A DNA stretch of 9,919 nucleotides from JBKPHS01 sp046729975 (GCA_046729975.1 JBKPHS010000039.1:1-9919); one strand, 5' to 3'; numbered from the stretch's first letter, positions 1 through 5,655 are shown. The notes: generated by a model from the sequence alone, not told the origin. Made by a program: numbers and translations.

Positions 1-148
1 CGAGTCCTTCCTATGCGCCACTTTCGCGCGAGACCCGTGGTTGGATCAATGCGGCATACCGGCTTCTTCGGGGTACGGGTTACCGCACCACGCCAGAACA
101 CGAGAATGGGCCGCACGATCGATTTTCCGCTGCTATGGGGAGGAACGA

Positions 149-310
149 ATGCTGTTTGAAATCCGTATGACTCTGATGGTTGACGCCATGGACTACGCCC
201 AGGTCGAGATAATCGCTTTAGGGGCGTTGCAGGCTGCTAAGGCTCACGTGAACAGCCAGGCCGCGACCGTCGCCGACTCCAGCGCGAACGTGACCAGCCT
301 CGAGGAATAG
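149..310 (+). CDS. Small hypothetical protein (53 aa)
   Basis: I do not recognise this protein. The start at 149 is chosen because a good ribosome binding site, GGGGAGGA, ends a few bases upstream; an in-frame ATG at 41 has no such site. The product has a hydrophobic middle (residues about 18-32, with VEIIALGALQAAKAH) and a polar, acidic tail ending SLEE. It could be one amphipathic helix and has no signal peptide, cysteine pair or catalytic motif. It converges on the Ser/Arg-rich gene on the other strand. The coding assignment rests only on the ribosome site and an uninterrupted frame, so it may be a peptide with local function or no gene at all. Confidence 0.45.
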   Translation: MLFEIRMTLMVDAMDYAQVEIIALGALQAAKAHVNSQAATVADSSANVTSLEE

Positions 311-340
311 CTGGCTCGCGTTCTGTCGTCACGACGGCGC

Positions 341-358
341 GCAGCGGCCGGTGGCCGC
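341..358. terminator. Possible hairpin between convergent genes
   Basis: GCGGCC (344-349) and GGCCGC (353-358) can pair around a three-base loop, in the short gap between two convergent genes (stops at 310 and 375). There is no T-run on either side, so this would be a U-less actinobacterial-type terminator at best. Short GC-rich hairpins also arise by chance in such DNA. Confidence 0.25.
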
Positions 359-374
359 CAACGATCAGCCAGGG

Positions 375-1130
375 CTACGACTCGCGCTTGTGAGCGCCAC
401 GTCGGTGCGTCAGGCCGTCCAGCACGACCTCGAGCGGTGACTGCCTGTTTGCCTTGTCCAACTGCTCGCGAATCTGGCGGACGTCGTCGGTGGTCCCCGA
501 GACCCGATTCGTCGCCGACCTCAGCTCGCGCGCTACCTGGCCCAGGGCCCCGGCTGTTCTCGCCGCGCCGTTTCTGCGTCCGATGGGCAGGCCGAGAATC
601 TTGCGCTTGGGAGCCAAGAGCGCGCCCAGACCGCGGCGCTTCGAGGCCATGCGGGAGCCCAGCGCGAAACCGCCGGCCACGCCGGCTGCGGTTGCTCCCG
701 CCGCGAGCGCGGGGCCCTTTGCACGGCGCGCTGTCGTCGCGACCGAGTCCCCCGCGGCAACCGCCGATCCTCTGCCCTTGCGCGCCGCGTTCTTGAGCGT
801 GCCGACGATGTCATTGCCGTTCCGGCTGCTGCTGCGGTTCGCGTTTCCGCCGCCGCGCGAGCTCGACTTGCTCCGGCTCTGGGGACCACGCTTCGCAGCA
901 CTCCCGCTCGAACGCGAGGAGCCGTTGCTGGAGCGCGAGGCTCTGCTACGACTCCTCGTCGACGCGGAGGACCTCGAGCGCGGGGAGCCTCTCAAAGACC
1001 GAGACGAGCCACTGCGGGACGCGCCCCCACCCGAGCGAGAGGACCCGCTCGCTTCAGTCTTCGAGCCTGAACCGTTCGACGACCGGCTCTTGCTCTGCCT
1101 CATGCGTGAAGTCGACTCGCTGCTGGCCAT
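375..1130 (-). CDS. Ser/Arg/Gly-rich low-complexity protein with Ala/Gly hydrophobic segment
   Basis: I cannot assign a function. Residues 1-105 are an intrinsically disordered, basic stretch of serine, arginine and glycine (repeats such as RSRS, SSRS and SGS), resembling RS-rich tails. Residues about 108-138 are Ala/Lys/Arg-rich. Residues about 139-158 form an Ala/Gly-rich, moderately hydrophobic segment (GPALAAGATAAGVAGGFALG) that might insert in or lie on a membrane. Basic residues follow, then a C-terminal helical, possibly coiled-coil part (about 195-230) ending SPLEVVLDGLTHRR. A GGAGAGGG ribosome site lies seven bases before the ATG at 1130. An overlapping frame runs the other way but has no comparable start signal. 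The basic tail could bind nucleic acid or acidic polymers. It could also be an accessory protein of a surface or vesicle structure, but nothing nearby supports a choice. Confidence 0.65.
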   Translation of the reverse strand: MASSESTSRMRQSKSRSSNGSGSKTEASGSSRSGGGASRSGSSRSLRGSPRSRSSASTRSRSRASRSSNGSSRSSGSAAKRGPQSRSKSSSRGGGNANRSSSRNGNDIVGTLKNAARKGRGSAVAAGDSVATTARRAKGPALAAGATAAGVAGGFALGSRMASKRRGLGALLAPKRKILGLPIGRRNGAARTAGALGQVARELRSATNRVSGTTDDVRQIREQLDKANRQSPLEVVLDGLTHRRGAHKRES

Positions 1131-1270
1131 CCGTCATCCCTCTCCAATCGAGAACGTCCTGTTCCTGGCTCGGCTACCCAGTGTGTTGGGGAAATAACCC
1201 ATTTCCAGGGCTTACGCATCTAGATGGAGGCCAATCCACGGCCCATTCCGTTGTCGCGACCAGCTCGAGG

Positions 1271-1993
1271 CTAAGGCCGAACCGCTCGGTCCCACGCGTC
1301 CGCCTCGACCGTCGTCACGACGCGAAAGTGCCGCCGTCCGCGCCGGGGAGCGACGATCACAGCCTCGCCCTCCGCGACGGTCACCCCGGTGGCAGCGTCG
1401 ATCGCGGACTCGTGCGAGACGAGAACGGTGTTGGTCCCGCGGCGCGGCGGCAGGGTGAGCAGCGGGCGCAGCCCGGCGCGCTGGCGCTCTGCGGTGCCGC
1501 CGTTGCCGACGAAGTCGGGCGAGAGAAGGGCGCGCGAAGGTCGCGCACGGCCGAACGCGAGGCGTGCCGTGTCGCGGGTTCGGCAGAACGGGCTCGCGAG
1601 CACGCGGCCGACCGGCAGCCCGAGCCGCCGGAACCCGCGGCCGATCCCGCGCGCCTGGCGCCGTCCCGCAGCGTTCAGATTGCGCTGGCGCGAGCAGTCG
1701 CGCAGGTCGCCCGTCATGTCCGTCGCCGTCAGGTCGGTGGCCGCGTGGCGGAGCACCACCACGTAGCCGCCCCGGCGCAGCCGTTCCACCGGCGGCTCGG
1801 CCCGGTCGGCGGCCTCGCGTTGGCGCACGCCCGCGGAGTCTTCGTCGTTTGAGCCGAGGTCGCAGCCTGCGCCGGCCGCGAGCGCCGCCAGCAGGAGTGG
1901 CAGGAGCAGACGGCTCCGCACGCCGCTCAGCGTACGCGAACGCAGGCGCGCGCGGCGAGGCGGCCGACGAGCAGGAGGCGGCCCATGGTTCAT
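1271..1993 (-). CDS. Histidine phosphatase (phosphoglycerate-mutase-like) family lipoprotein
   Basis: Residues 1-28 are an Arg-rich n-region, followed by a hydrophobic core (LLLPLLLAALAAGAG) and Cys44, so it looks like an exported lipoprotein, though the lipobox is not perfect. The mature part has the histidine-phosphatase signature as LRHAAT (R82, H83; family norm RHG, so the Gly is replaced by Ala), the usual SPFCRTRDTA block (134-143), and the second catalytic histidine in VSHESAI (H194). Family members hydrolyse phosphate esters through a phosphohistidine; the substrate here is unknown. The ATG at 1993 overlaps the stop of the upstream ABC ATPase gene as ATGA, implying translational coupling. 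A GGAGGG lies immediately before this ATG, too close to be ideal, so a GTG at 1921, just before the hydrophobic core, is an alternative start that gives a more usual signal peptide. Confidence 0.8.
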   Translation of the reverse strand: MNHGPPPARRPPRRARLRSRTLSGVRSRLLLPLLLAALAAGAGCDLGSNDEDSAGVRQREAADRAEPPVERLRRGGYVVVLRHAATDLTATDMTGDLRDCSRQRNLNAAGRRQARGIGRGFRRLGLPVGRVLASPFCRTRDTARLAFGRARPSRALLSPDFVGNGGTAERQRAGLRPLLTLPPRRGTNTVLVSHESAIDAATGVTVAEGEAVIVAPRRGRRHFRVVTTVEADAWDRAVRP

Positions 1994-2721
1994 CCCTCCA
2001 GTCCGGCGAGCTCGCCGAGCTGGCCGGTGGTGCCGCGGGTCAGCCTGGTCTCCTCGACGAAGGCGCCGTCACGCATCGAGATCAGCCGGTCGGCGGTCGC
2101 GGCGATCCGCGAGTCGTGCGTGACGATTAGCAGCGTTTGCCCGGCCGAGCGCAGGCTGTCGAGGAGCCGGAGCACGTCCAGGGTGGCGGCGCTGTCGAGG
2201 TTGCCGGTTGGTTCGTCGGCGAGGACGACGAGCGGCTCGTTGCTGAGCGCGCGCGCGATCGCGACCCGTTGTCGTTCGCTGCCCGAGAGCGCCGAGGGCA
2301 GATGCTCGGCCCGGCCGGTGAGCCCGACCTGTTCCAGCAGCTCCGCGGCCCGGCGGCGTGCCGCGCGCGGCGAGCGTCCGACCAGCAGCACGGGCAGCTC
2401 GACGTTCTCCGCGCCGGTGAGCTCGTCCATCAGGTGAAAGACCTCGAAGACGAAGCCGATCGCCTGGCGGCGCAGCCGAGCCAGCGCCTTCTCGCTCAGC
2501 TCGTCGATCCGCCGCCCGGCCAGCCACACTTCCCCGCCCGAAGGGCGTTCCAGGCCGCCCAGCAGGTGGAGCAACGTCGACTTTCCGCAGCCGCTTGGCC
2601 CCATCACGGCCAGCGTCTCGCCCGAGGTCACCTCCAGCTCGACCGCGTCGAGCGCGCGCACGAGGCCCGCGCCCTGGCCGTATTCCTTCTCCAACCCGCG
2701 TGTGCGCAGGACCGGCCCCAC
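1990..2721 (-). CDS. ABC transporter ATP-binding protein (MacB/LolD-like family)
   Basis: Numbered from the GTG at 2721 (243 aa, the usual size for the family), it has Walker A GPSGCGKST (41-49), signature LSGSERQR (145-152), Walker B with VVLADEP (165-171), D-loop GNLD and switch histidine in VTHD (H202). This pattern fits ATPases that drive FtsX/MacB-type permeases (lipoprotein or small-molecule export, mechanotransmission). Two positions deviate: the Q-loop glutamine is Glu93 (FVFEVFHL instead of FVFQ), and the signature has Ser where most have Gly. No permease gene is in the window, so its partner is elsewhere or the gene is an orphan. The open frame extends upstream to 3216, but that part is antisense to the DUF899 gene and is rejected. 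The GTG lacks a clear ribosome site, so the exact start is uncertain. It is coupled to the phosphatase gene. Confidence 0.85.
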   Translation of the reverse strand: MGPVLRTRGLEKEYGQGAGLVRALDAVELEVTSGETLAVMGPSGCGKSTLLHLLGGLERPSGGEVWLAGRRIDELSEKALARLRRQAIGFVFEVFHLMDELTGAENVELPVLLVGRSPRAARRRAAELLEQVGLTGRAEHLPSALSGSERQRVAIARALSNEPLVVLADEPTGNLDSAATLDVLRLLDSLRSAGQTLLIVTHDSRIAATADRLISMRDGAFVEETRLTRGTTGQLGELAGLEG

Positions 2722-2751
2722 GTCCGGCCGCGGCGGGGCTTCGACTACCTC

Positions 2752-2850
2752 ATGGGGGCCGCGCTCGTCCTCGTCGCAATCGCGGTGGGTGTCGTCGTGC
2801 TGGAGCGAGCCGCGGCTCGCGCAGGCGAGGAGGGACGCGGCCGGCGGTGA
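2752..2850 (+). CDS. Possible 32-aa single-pass membrane peptide
   Basis: In the gap between the divergent ABC ATPase and DUF899 genes, an ATG at 2752 opens a short frame. Its residues 2-17 are a continuous hydrophobic stretch (GAALVLVAIAVGVVVL), followed by a charged tail ending GRGRR, the topology of a small inner-membrane peptide. The ribosome site is weak (GGCGGGG, with long spacing). It lies in one long open frame that is antisense to the ABC gene, so chance is a serious alternative. Confidence 0.2.
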   Translation: MGAALVLVAIAVGVVVLERAAARAGEEGRGRR

Positions 2851-2858
2851 GCCCCGCG

Positions 2859-2864
2859 TACTCT
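2859..2864 (+). promoter_or_regulatory. Candidate -10 box for the DUF899 gene
   Basis: TACTCT fits the actinobacterial TAnnnT -10 pattern and lies 34 bases before the ATG at 2899, leaving room for the GAGGAGGAGA ribosome site. No convincing -35 hexamer is visible at the right distance. Confidence 0.3.
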
Positions 2865-2898
2865 GAGACGGGATAGAAGGCGAGAGGAGGAGACCCCG

Positions 2899-3654
2899 AT
2901 GGCAACGGAGCACAAGGTCGGAACGCGCGAGGAGTGGCAGGCGGCCCGGGAGGAGCTCGCGAAGCTCGAGGCGGAGCACGCCGAGCGAAACGAGGAGCTG
3001 AAGAAGAGGCGGCGGGAGCTCCCGTGGGTGACGGTCGAGAAGGAGTACGAGTTCGACACCGAGGACGGCAAGAAGACCCTCGTCGAGCTCTTCGATGGCC
3101 GCTCGCAGCTGCTCGCCTACAACGTTATGTACGGGCCTGACTACGAGGTCGGGGCCTGCCCCGGCTGCTCGAACGTGGCGGACGGGCTCGAGGGCGCCCA
3201 GATCCACCTCAACCACCGCGACGTGACGCTGATCTGCTTCTCGCGTGCGCCAATCGACCGGCTGATCGCGTACAAGGAGCGGATGGGCTGGAAGTTCCCG
3301 TACGTGTCGGCCTACGAGACCGACTTTCCCTGGGACTTCGGACTCGCGCTCACCGAGGAGCAGGCGCAGCAGATCCCAGAGGTGAAGGAGATGATCGATA
3401 ACCCGCCCGACTGGCTACAGGACTGGTCGAAGCAGGTCGGGGCCGAGCTCAAGGACGGCCTCCGCGAGGGGCCGAGCTGGATCGCCTTCGCGCGCGACAA
3501 CGGGACCGTCTACCACACCTACACGGTGATGGCGCCCGATCCCTTCGTCGCCCCGTACTACACGTTCCTGCTCGACCGGGCGCCCAAGGAGCACGAGGAC
3601 CAGTTCCGCGCCTGGCGCAAGGACGAGTACGACGACGTCGCGGCGAGCGGCTAG
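2899..3654 (+). CDS. DUF899 family thioredoxin-like protein
   Basis: The 251-aa product matches the DUF899 family, which has a thioredoxin-like fold and no settled function. Visible family features are an N-terminal charged helix (about 10-40, likely coiled coil), the LPWV block (41-44), LVELFDGRSQLLAYNVMYGP (61-80), and a CPGCSN motif with Cys87 and Cys90 placed like a redox-active CxxC. Further on are the THRED-like TLICFSRAP block (110-118), a FPYVSAY segment and a C-terminal PYYTFLLDRAP. A strong ribosome site (GAGGAGGAGA) precedes the ATG at 2899. There is no signal peptide, so it is cytoplasmic. It is transcribed toward the universal stress gene, so a role in redox or stress response is plausible but is inference only. 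Confidence 0.85.
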   Translation: MATEHKVGTREEWQAAREELAKLEAEHAERNEELKKRRRELPWVTVEKEYEFDTEDGKKTLVELFDGRSQLLAYNVMYGPDYEVGACPGCSNVADGLEGAQIHLNHRDVTLICFSRAPIDRLIAYKERMGWKFPYVSAYETDFPWDFGLALTEEQAQQIPEVKEMIDNPPDWLQDWSKQVGAELKDGLREGPSWIAFARDNGTVYHTYTVMAPDPFVAPYYTFLLDRAPKEHEDQFRAWRKDEYDDVAASG

Positions 3655-3675
3655 CCCTCCGGTGCTGACGTTTCC

Positions 3676-3695
3676 CCCGGGATAGCGATCCCGGG
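3676..3695 (+). terminator. Hairpin after the DUF899 gene
   Basis: CCCGGGAT and ATCCCGGG form a perfect 8-bp stem around an AGCG loop, 21 bases after the stop at 3654. No T-run follows, so it would be a U-less terminator of the kind common in actinobacteria. It could also be a protein binding site. Confidence 0.4.
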
Positions 3696-3726
3696 CGGCG
3701 GCTCGGCCGCGAGCTGTTGGATCGCC

Positions 3727-3756
3727 GTGACCGGGCCCCTCACGCTCGCGTAGTCT
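3727..3756 (+). promoter_or_regulatory. Leaderless-type promoter of the universal stress gene
   Basis: GTGACC (3727-3732) resembles a -35, and TAGTCT (3751-3756) fits the TAnnnT -10 at 18-bp spacing. The ATG at 3763 sits where the transcript should begin, six bases after the -10, and no ribosome site is present. This predicts a leaderless mRNA. Confidence 0.5.
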
Positions 3757-3762
3757 CCGCAC

Positions 3763-4188
3763 ATGACCGCGATCGTCGTAGGGACTGACGGCTCGCGGGG
3801 CGCCGAGGCAGCAGTGGAGAAGGTCATCGAGCTGGTGCGCGGAAGCGGTGTCACCGTCCATCTCGTGTGCGCGTATCCCGGCCGGTCCGCCTTGGAGCGG
3901 ATCGGCATGACCGCCCGGCAGGAACCGGTCGAGCTGCGCGGTGTGGCCGCCGACCTGCTCGCCCGCGCCGAGCGCAGGTTCGAGGACGCGGAGTTCGCGG
4001 TCGAGAAGCACGCGCGCGAGGGCGATCCCGCGGACACCATCATCGACGTCGCCAGCGAGCAGAACGCCGACCTGATCGTGGTTGGTGCACGCGGGTCCAC
4101 CGGGCTGCGCCGCTTCATGCTCGGCAGCGTGGCGGGCAAGCTTTCCCACCACGCGCCAAGCAGCCTGCTGATCGTACGAGACGACTGA
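3763..4188 (+). CDS. Universal stress protein (UspA family)
   Basis: This is a 141-aa single Usp domain of ordinary length. It starts with the usual first strand and loop (MTAIVVGTDGSRGAEAAVEK) and ends with the ATP-binding signature G-x2-G-x9-G-S (G108, G111, G121, S122) and a final LLIVRDD strand. It is therefore likely an ATP-binding, dimeric cytoplasmic stress protein. Members of this family raise tolerance to starvation, oxidative or energy stress, usually by poorly defined means. No ribosome site precedes the start; the -10 position suggests leaderless translation. A short hairpin overlaps the stop. Downstream lies the decayed, tRNA-flanked accessory region, so this gene marks its conserved left border. 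Confidence 0.93.
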   Translation: MTAIVVGTDGSRGAEAAVEKVIELVRGSGVTVHLVCAYPGRSALERIGMTARQEPVELRGVAADLLARAERRFEDAEFAVEKHAREGDPADTIIDVASEQNADLIVVGARGSTGLRRFMLGSVAGKLSHHAPSSLLIVRDD

Positions 4189-4202
4189 GCATCCAGGCTC
4201 AG
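4185..4202 (+). terminator. Short hairpin overlapping the Usp stop codon
   Basis: CTGAGC (4185-4190, containing the TGA stop) pairs with GCTCAG (4197-4202) around a six-base loop. The stem is only 6 bp and no T-run follows, so terminator function is tentative. Confidence 0.3.
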
Positions 4203-4295
4203 CTCACCTCGCGCACCGATGAGACCTCGCATTCCAGCCGGTCTAAATGTGGATCGTCGGTTGACAACAGACGTGCCCACGAAAGGAGAGCGATC

Positions 4296-4417
4296 GTGCA
4301 CCAGCACTTATGACACTGACAATCGACCCGGATCAAGCGCCCGCGGCGGCTAAGGCACTCGTGAACGACATCCTCCCAACGGTCCGCTCCAGCCGCGGCT
4401 TCGTCGCCGGCTATTAG
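4296..4417 (+). pseudogene. Broken gene start resembling a small ABM-type (antibiotic biosynthesis monooxygenase-like) protein
   Basis: A strong ribosome site (AAAGGAGAG, 4282-4290) precedes a GTG at 4296, but that frame reads MHQHL and stops at once. The stop overlaps an ATG at 4310 whose frame continues with TLTIDPDQAPAAAKALVNDI and, after a short stretch, ends in GFVAGY at a TAG (4415-4417). Joined by restoring one base, the two parts look like the N-terminus of small dimeric alpha/beta-barrel proteins of the ABM type, where I would expect a Trp (TGG) at the TAG position and about 60 more residues. After the TAG the frame meets a second stop within five codons and nothing family-like follows. 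I read it as a frameshifted, truncated remnant. The alternative is a real 35-aa peptide starting at 4310. The rest of 4189-4530 shows no gene. Confidence 0.4.
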
Positions 4418-4530
4418 CGCGACGGGGAGTAGGGTCGGACGCACCATCGTCCGCTTACTCATTGGGACGAGAGAAAGCAGCAGTTGTCCAGCCGGCTCCT
4501 GACGGCACCATGCTGCGCTTTGTGAGTGGT

Positions 4531-4570
4531 CCGTGAAGGACTCGAACCTTCAACCTTGGGATTAAGAGTC
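4531..4570 (-). repeat. tRNA-Lys 3' fragment (candidate att site, distal copy)
   Basis: This is an exact 40-bp copy of 6025-6064, oriented like the tRNA on the minus strand. It spans the anticodon stem/loop end through variable loop, T arm and most of the 3' acceptor strand. With one mismatch at 4530 the match runs on to 4527. The 5' half of a tRNA is absent, so this is not a functional tRNA gene. Confidence 0.85.
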
Positions 4571-4686
4571 AGCGTGCGCCCATGACGGCCAGTGTCGGCG
4601 CATGTCGTGCACCGCGCGCTAGAGCCGAAACGCGAGGGCTCGACAACCTCTCGTGCCGTCCCGTGTCGGTGCGTTGTCGGACGTTC

Positions 4687-4705
4687 GGTTGCAGTTTGGG
4701 TTGCA
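4687..4705. repeat. GGTTGCA direct-repeat pair, left end
   Basis: GGTTGCA occurs at 4687-4693 and 4699-4705, 12 bp start to start, about 117 bp inside the left tRNA-fragment repeat. The same heptamer pair recurs near the right end. I found no other exact copy in the window. It could be a set of integrase arm-type binding sites. Confidence 0.45.
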
Positions 4706-4782
4706 GCCCCTCACAGGAAGCGACTTGGCCGTGGGCGGCGCGCATCGCGTCTCAAGCCTCTCCGCCCATCGCTTCGGCGGCG

Positions 4783-4813
4783 CTTGCCTCTCAGGCAAGG
4801 GCGGCGGGATACT
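4783..4813 (+). promoter_or_regulatory. Promoter with overlapping palindromic operator for the SnoaL-like genes
   Basis: TTGCCT (4784-4789) and GATACT (4808-4813), separated by 18 bp, make a plausible -35/-10 pair, and the ATG at 4823 follows nine bases after the -10, so the message would be leaderless or nearly so. CTTGCCT and AGGCAAG (4783-4799) form a perfect inverted repeat with 7-base arms and a 3-base centre that covers the -35, a typical position for a repressor operator. No regulator gene is in the element. Confidence 0.4.
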
Positions 4814-4822
4814 CGGCGGTCG

Positions 4823-5227
4823 ATGTCACAGGAGAACGTTGAGAGCGCAAAGCGGCTCAACGAGGCCGCTAGGCGCGGAGACCTCGAGGCCGCGTCGGAG
4901 TTCGTTGCCGACGACGCCGTGCTGACCGACCACGCATCGCCGTTTGGCGAACGCCGCGTGCTCCGGGGTCGCGACGAGTTGCTGCGCTACTACACGGAGT
5001 TCGCGCAGGTCTTCGACGACTTCACCAGGGAGGTCGACGAATGGGTCGCCGTCGGCGACTGGGTCATCACGGTGGGGCGCTGGAAAGGAAGGGGGAAGGG
5101 AAGCGGTGCGGTGGTTGAAGGGCGTGGGGCGAACGCCGTGCGCTGGCGGGACGGGAAGGCCGTGGAATGGATACTCAACCTCCCGACGAAGGAGGCGGCC
5201 CTCGAAGCCGTTGGGCTGTCGGAGTAG
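4823..5227 (+). CDS. SnoaL-like (NTF2-fold) protein, copy 1
   Basis: This 134-aa protein starts MSQENVESAKRLNEAARRGD and matches the SnoaL-like/NTF2-superfamily small proteins that occur in many copies in Thermoleophilia. The pattern fits: an N-terminal helix pair, an acidic segment VADDAVLTDH, a central RGRDELLRYY helix, then strands with DEWVAVGDWVITVGRWKGRG. It ends KEAALEAVGLSE. The fold forms a cone-shaped pocket used by relatives for cyclase, isomerase or binding roles, so no specific reaction can be named. The open frame extends upstream to 4592, but ATG 4823 is chosen because it begins the conserved MSQEN motif and lies just behind a -10 box. It is the first of three tandem paralogues. 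Confidence 0.85.
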   Translation: MSQENVESAKRLNEAARRGDLEAASEFVADDAVLTDHASPFGERRVLRGRDELLRYYTEFAQVFDDFTREVDEWVAVGDWVITVGRWKGRGKGSGAVVEGRGANAVRWRDGKAVEWILNLPTKEAALEAVGLSE

Positions 5228-5245
5228 GCGATGTCGCAGGAGAAC
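5201..5245 (+). repeat. Gene-junction repeat in the SnoaL-like array, copy A
   Basis: The DNA across the end of copy 1 and the start of copy 2 is nearly repeated at 5612-5655, across the end of copy 2 and the start of copy 3. Both contain CTCGAAGCCG, a GGAGTAG stop region and ATGTCGCAGGAGAAC. This is a mark of tandem duplication. Confidence 0.7.
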
Positions 5246-5638
5246 TTGGAGAACGCGCGGGCAGCCCTCGAGGCGTGGAACGCGGGGGACATGGAAGCGC
5301 TTTTCGCCCACTTTCACCCGGAACTCGTCTACCACCCGCGCGCAGATGAACCCGACCCGAGCCCGCACGTCGGTCGCGATGCGTACGAGCGGCTCGTCTA
5401 CGGATTCCTTGATTCGTTCTCCGAAGTCACGTTCGAGGTACTGGAGGTGATCGACGCTGGTGACCATGTGATCGCTTCGACGGTCCTGCACGCGGTGCTG
5501 CACGGGCAGGGAGCCGCCAGCGGCGGCGTTAGCGATACGTACGTCTTCGTCTACAAGGTGCGCGATGAGCTGGTCGTGGAGGGCTGGGAGTACAGGACGA
5601 AACAGGAAGCCCTCGAAGCCGTGGGGCTGCGGGAGTAG
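5231..5638 (+). CDS. SnoaL-like (NTF2-fold) protein, copy 2
   Basis: This 135-aa protein starts MSQENLENARAALEAWNAGD and continues with the classical SnoaL-like pattern: FHPELVYHPR, a GRDAYERLVYGFLDSF helix, VTFEVLEVIDAGDHVIAS, and a C-terminal VYKVRDELVVEGWEY strand pair before KQEALEAVGLRE. It is complete by family length and is the most typical of the three copies. The ATG lies three bases after the stop of copy 1, and the GGAG that serves as its ribosome site is formed by the last codons of copy 1, so the two should be co-translated. The low identity between copies 1 and 2 outside the ends shows an old duplication or separate recruitment of paralogues. The substrate is unknown. Confidence 0.9.
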   Translation: MSQENLENARAALEAWNAGDMEALFAHFHPELVYHPRADEPDPSPHVGRDAYERLVYGFLDSFSEVTFEVLEVIDAGDHVIASTVLHAVLHGQGAASGGVSDTYVFVYKVRDELVVEGWEYRTKQEALEAVGLRE

Positions 5639-5655
5639 GGATGTCGCAGGAGAAC
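5612..5655 (+). repeat. Gene-junction repeat in the SnoaL-like array, copy B
   Basis: This is a near copy of 5201-5245, with one fewer base between the TAG stop and the next ATG and a few substitutions. It joins copy 2 to the truncated copy 3. Confidence 0.7.

Noticed and set aside
454..1197. Long open frame on the plus strand opposite the Ser/Arg-rich gene
   Set aside because: It has no ribosome site; the minus-strand gene has a strong one. The frame is Arg/Pro/Leu-rich, as expected of an antisense shadow in GC-rich DNA.
1217..1226. CATCTAGATG palindrome in the gap before the Ser/Arg-rich gene
   Set aside because: It is a 10-bp palindrome with no promoter elements around it, likely chance. 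The rest of 1131-1270 shows no gene.
2137..2850. 237-residue plus-strand frame opposite the ABC ATPase
   Set aside because: It lies across conserved ATPase motifs on the other strand and has shadow-like composition; only its last 33 codons, in the intergenic gap, were considered separately.
2722..3216. N-terminal extension of the ABC ATPase frame
   Set aside because: It is antisense to the well-supported DUF899 gene and has no family similarity; the ATPase is full length from the GTG at 2721.
4261..4266. TTGACA resembling a -35 hexamer before the broken ABM-like gene
   Set aside because: No -10-like sequence lies 16-19 bp downstream; that position holds the ribosome site.
4592..4822. 77-codon upstream extension of the first SnoaL-like gene
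   Set aside because: It is Arg-rich with no family match. The MSQEN start at 4823 lies behind a promoter-like -10, and the extension would cover the promoter and the GGTTGCA repeats.
4571..4822. Possible integrase remnant between the tRNA fragment and the first SnoaL-like gene
   Set aside because: I read both strands and saw no recombinase motifs (no Arg..His-x-x-Arg..Tyr pattern); nothing beyond the repeats and promoter can be supported.
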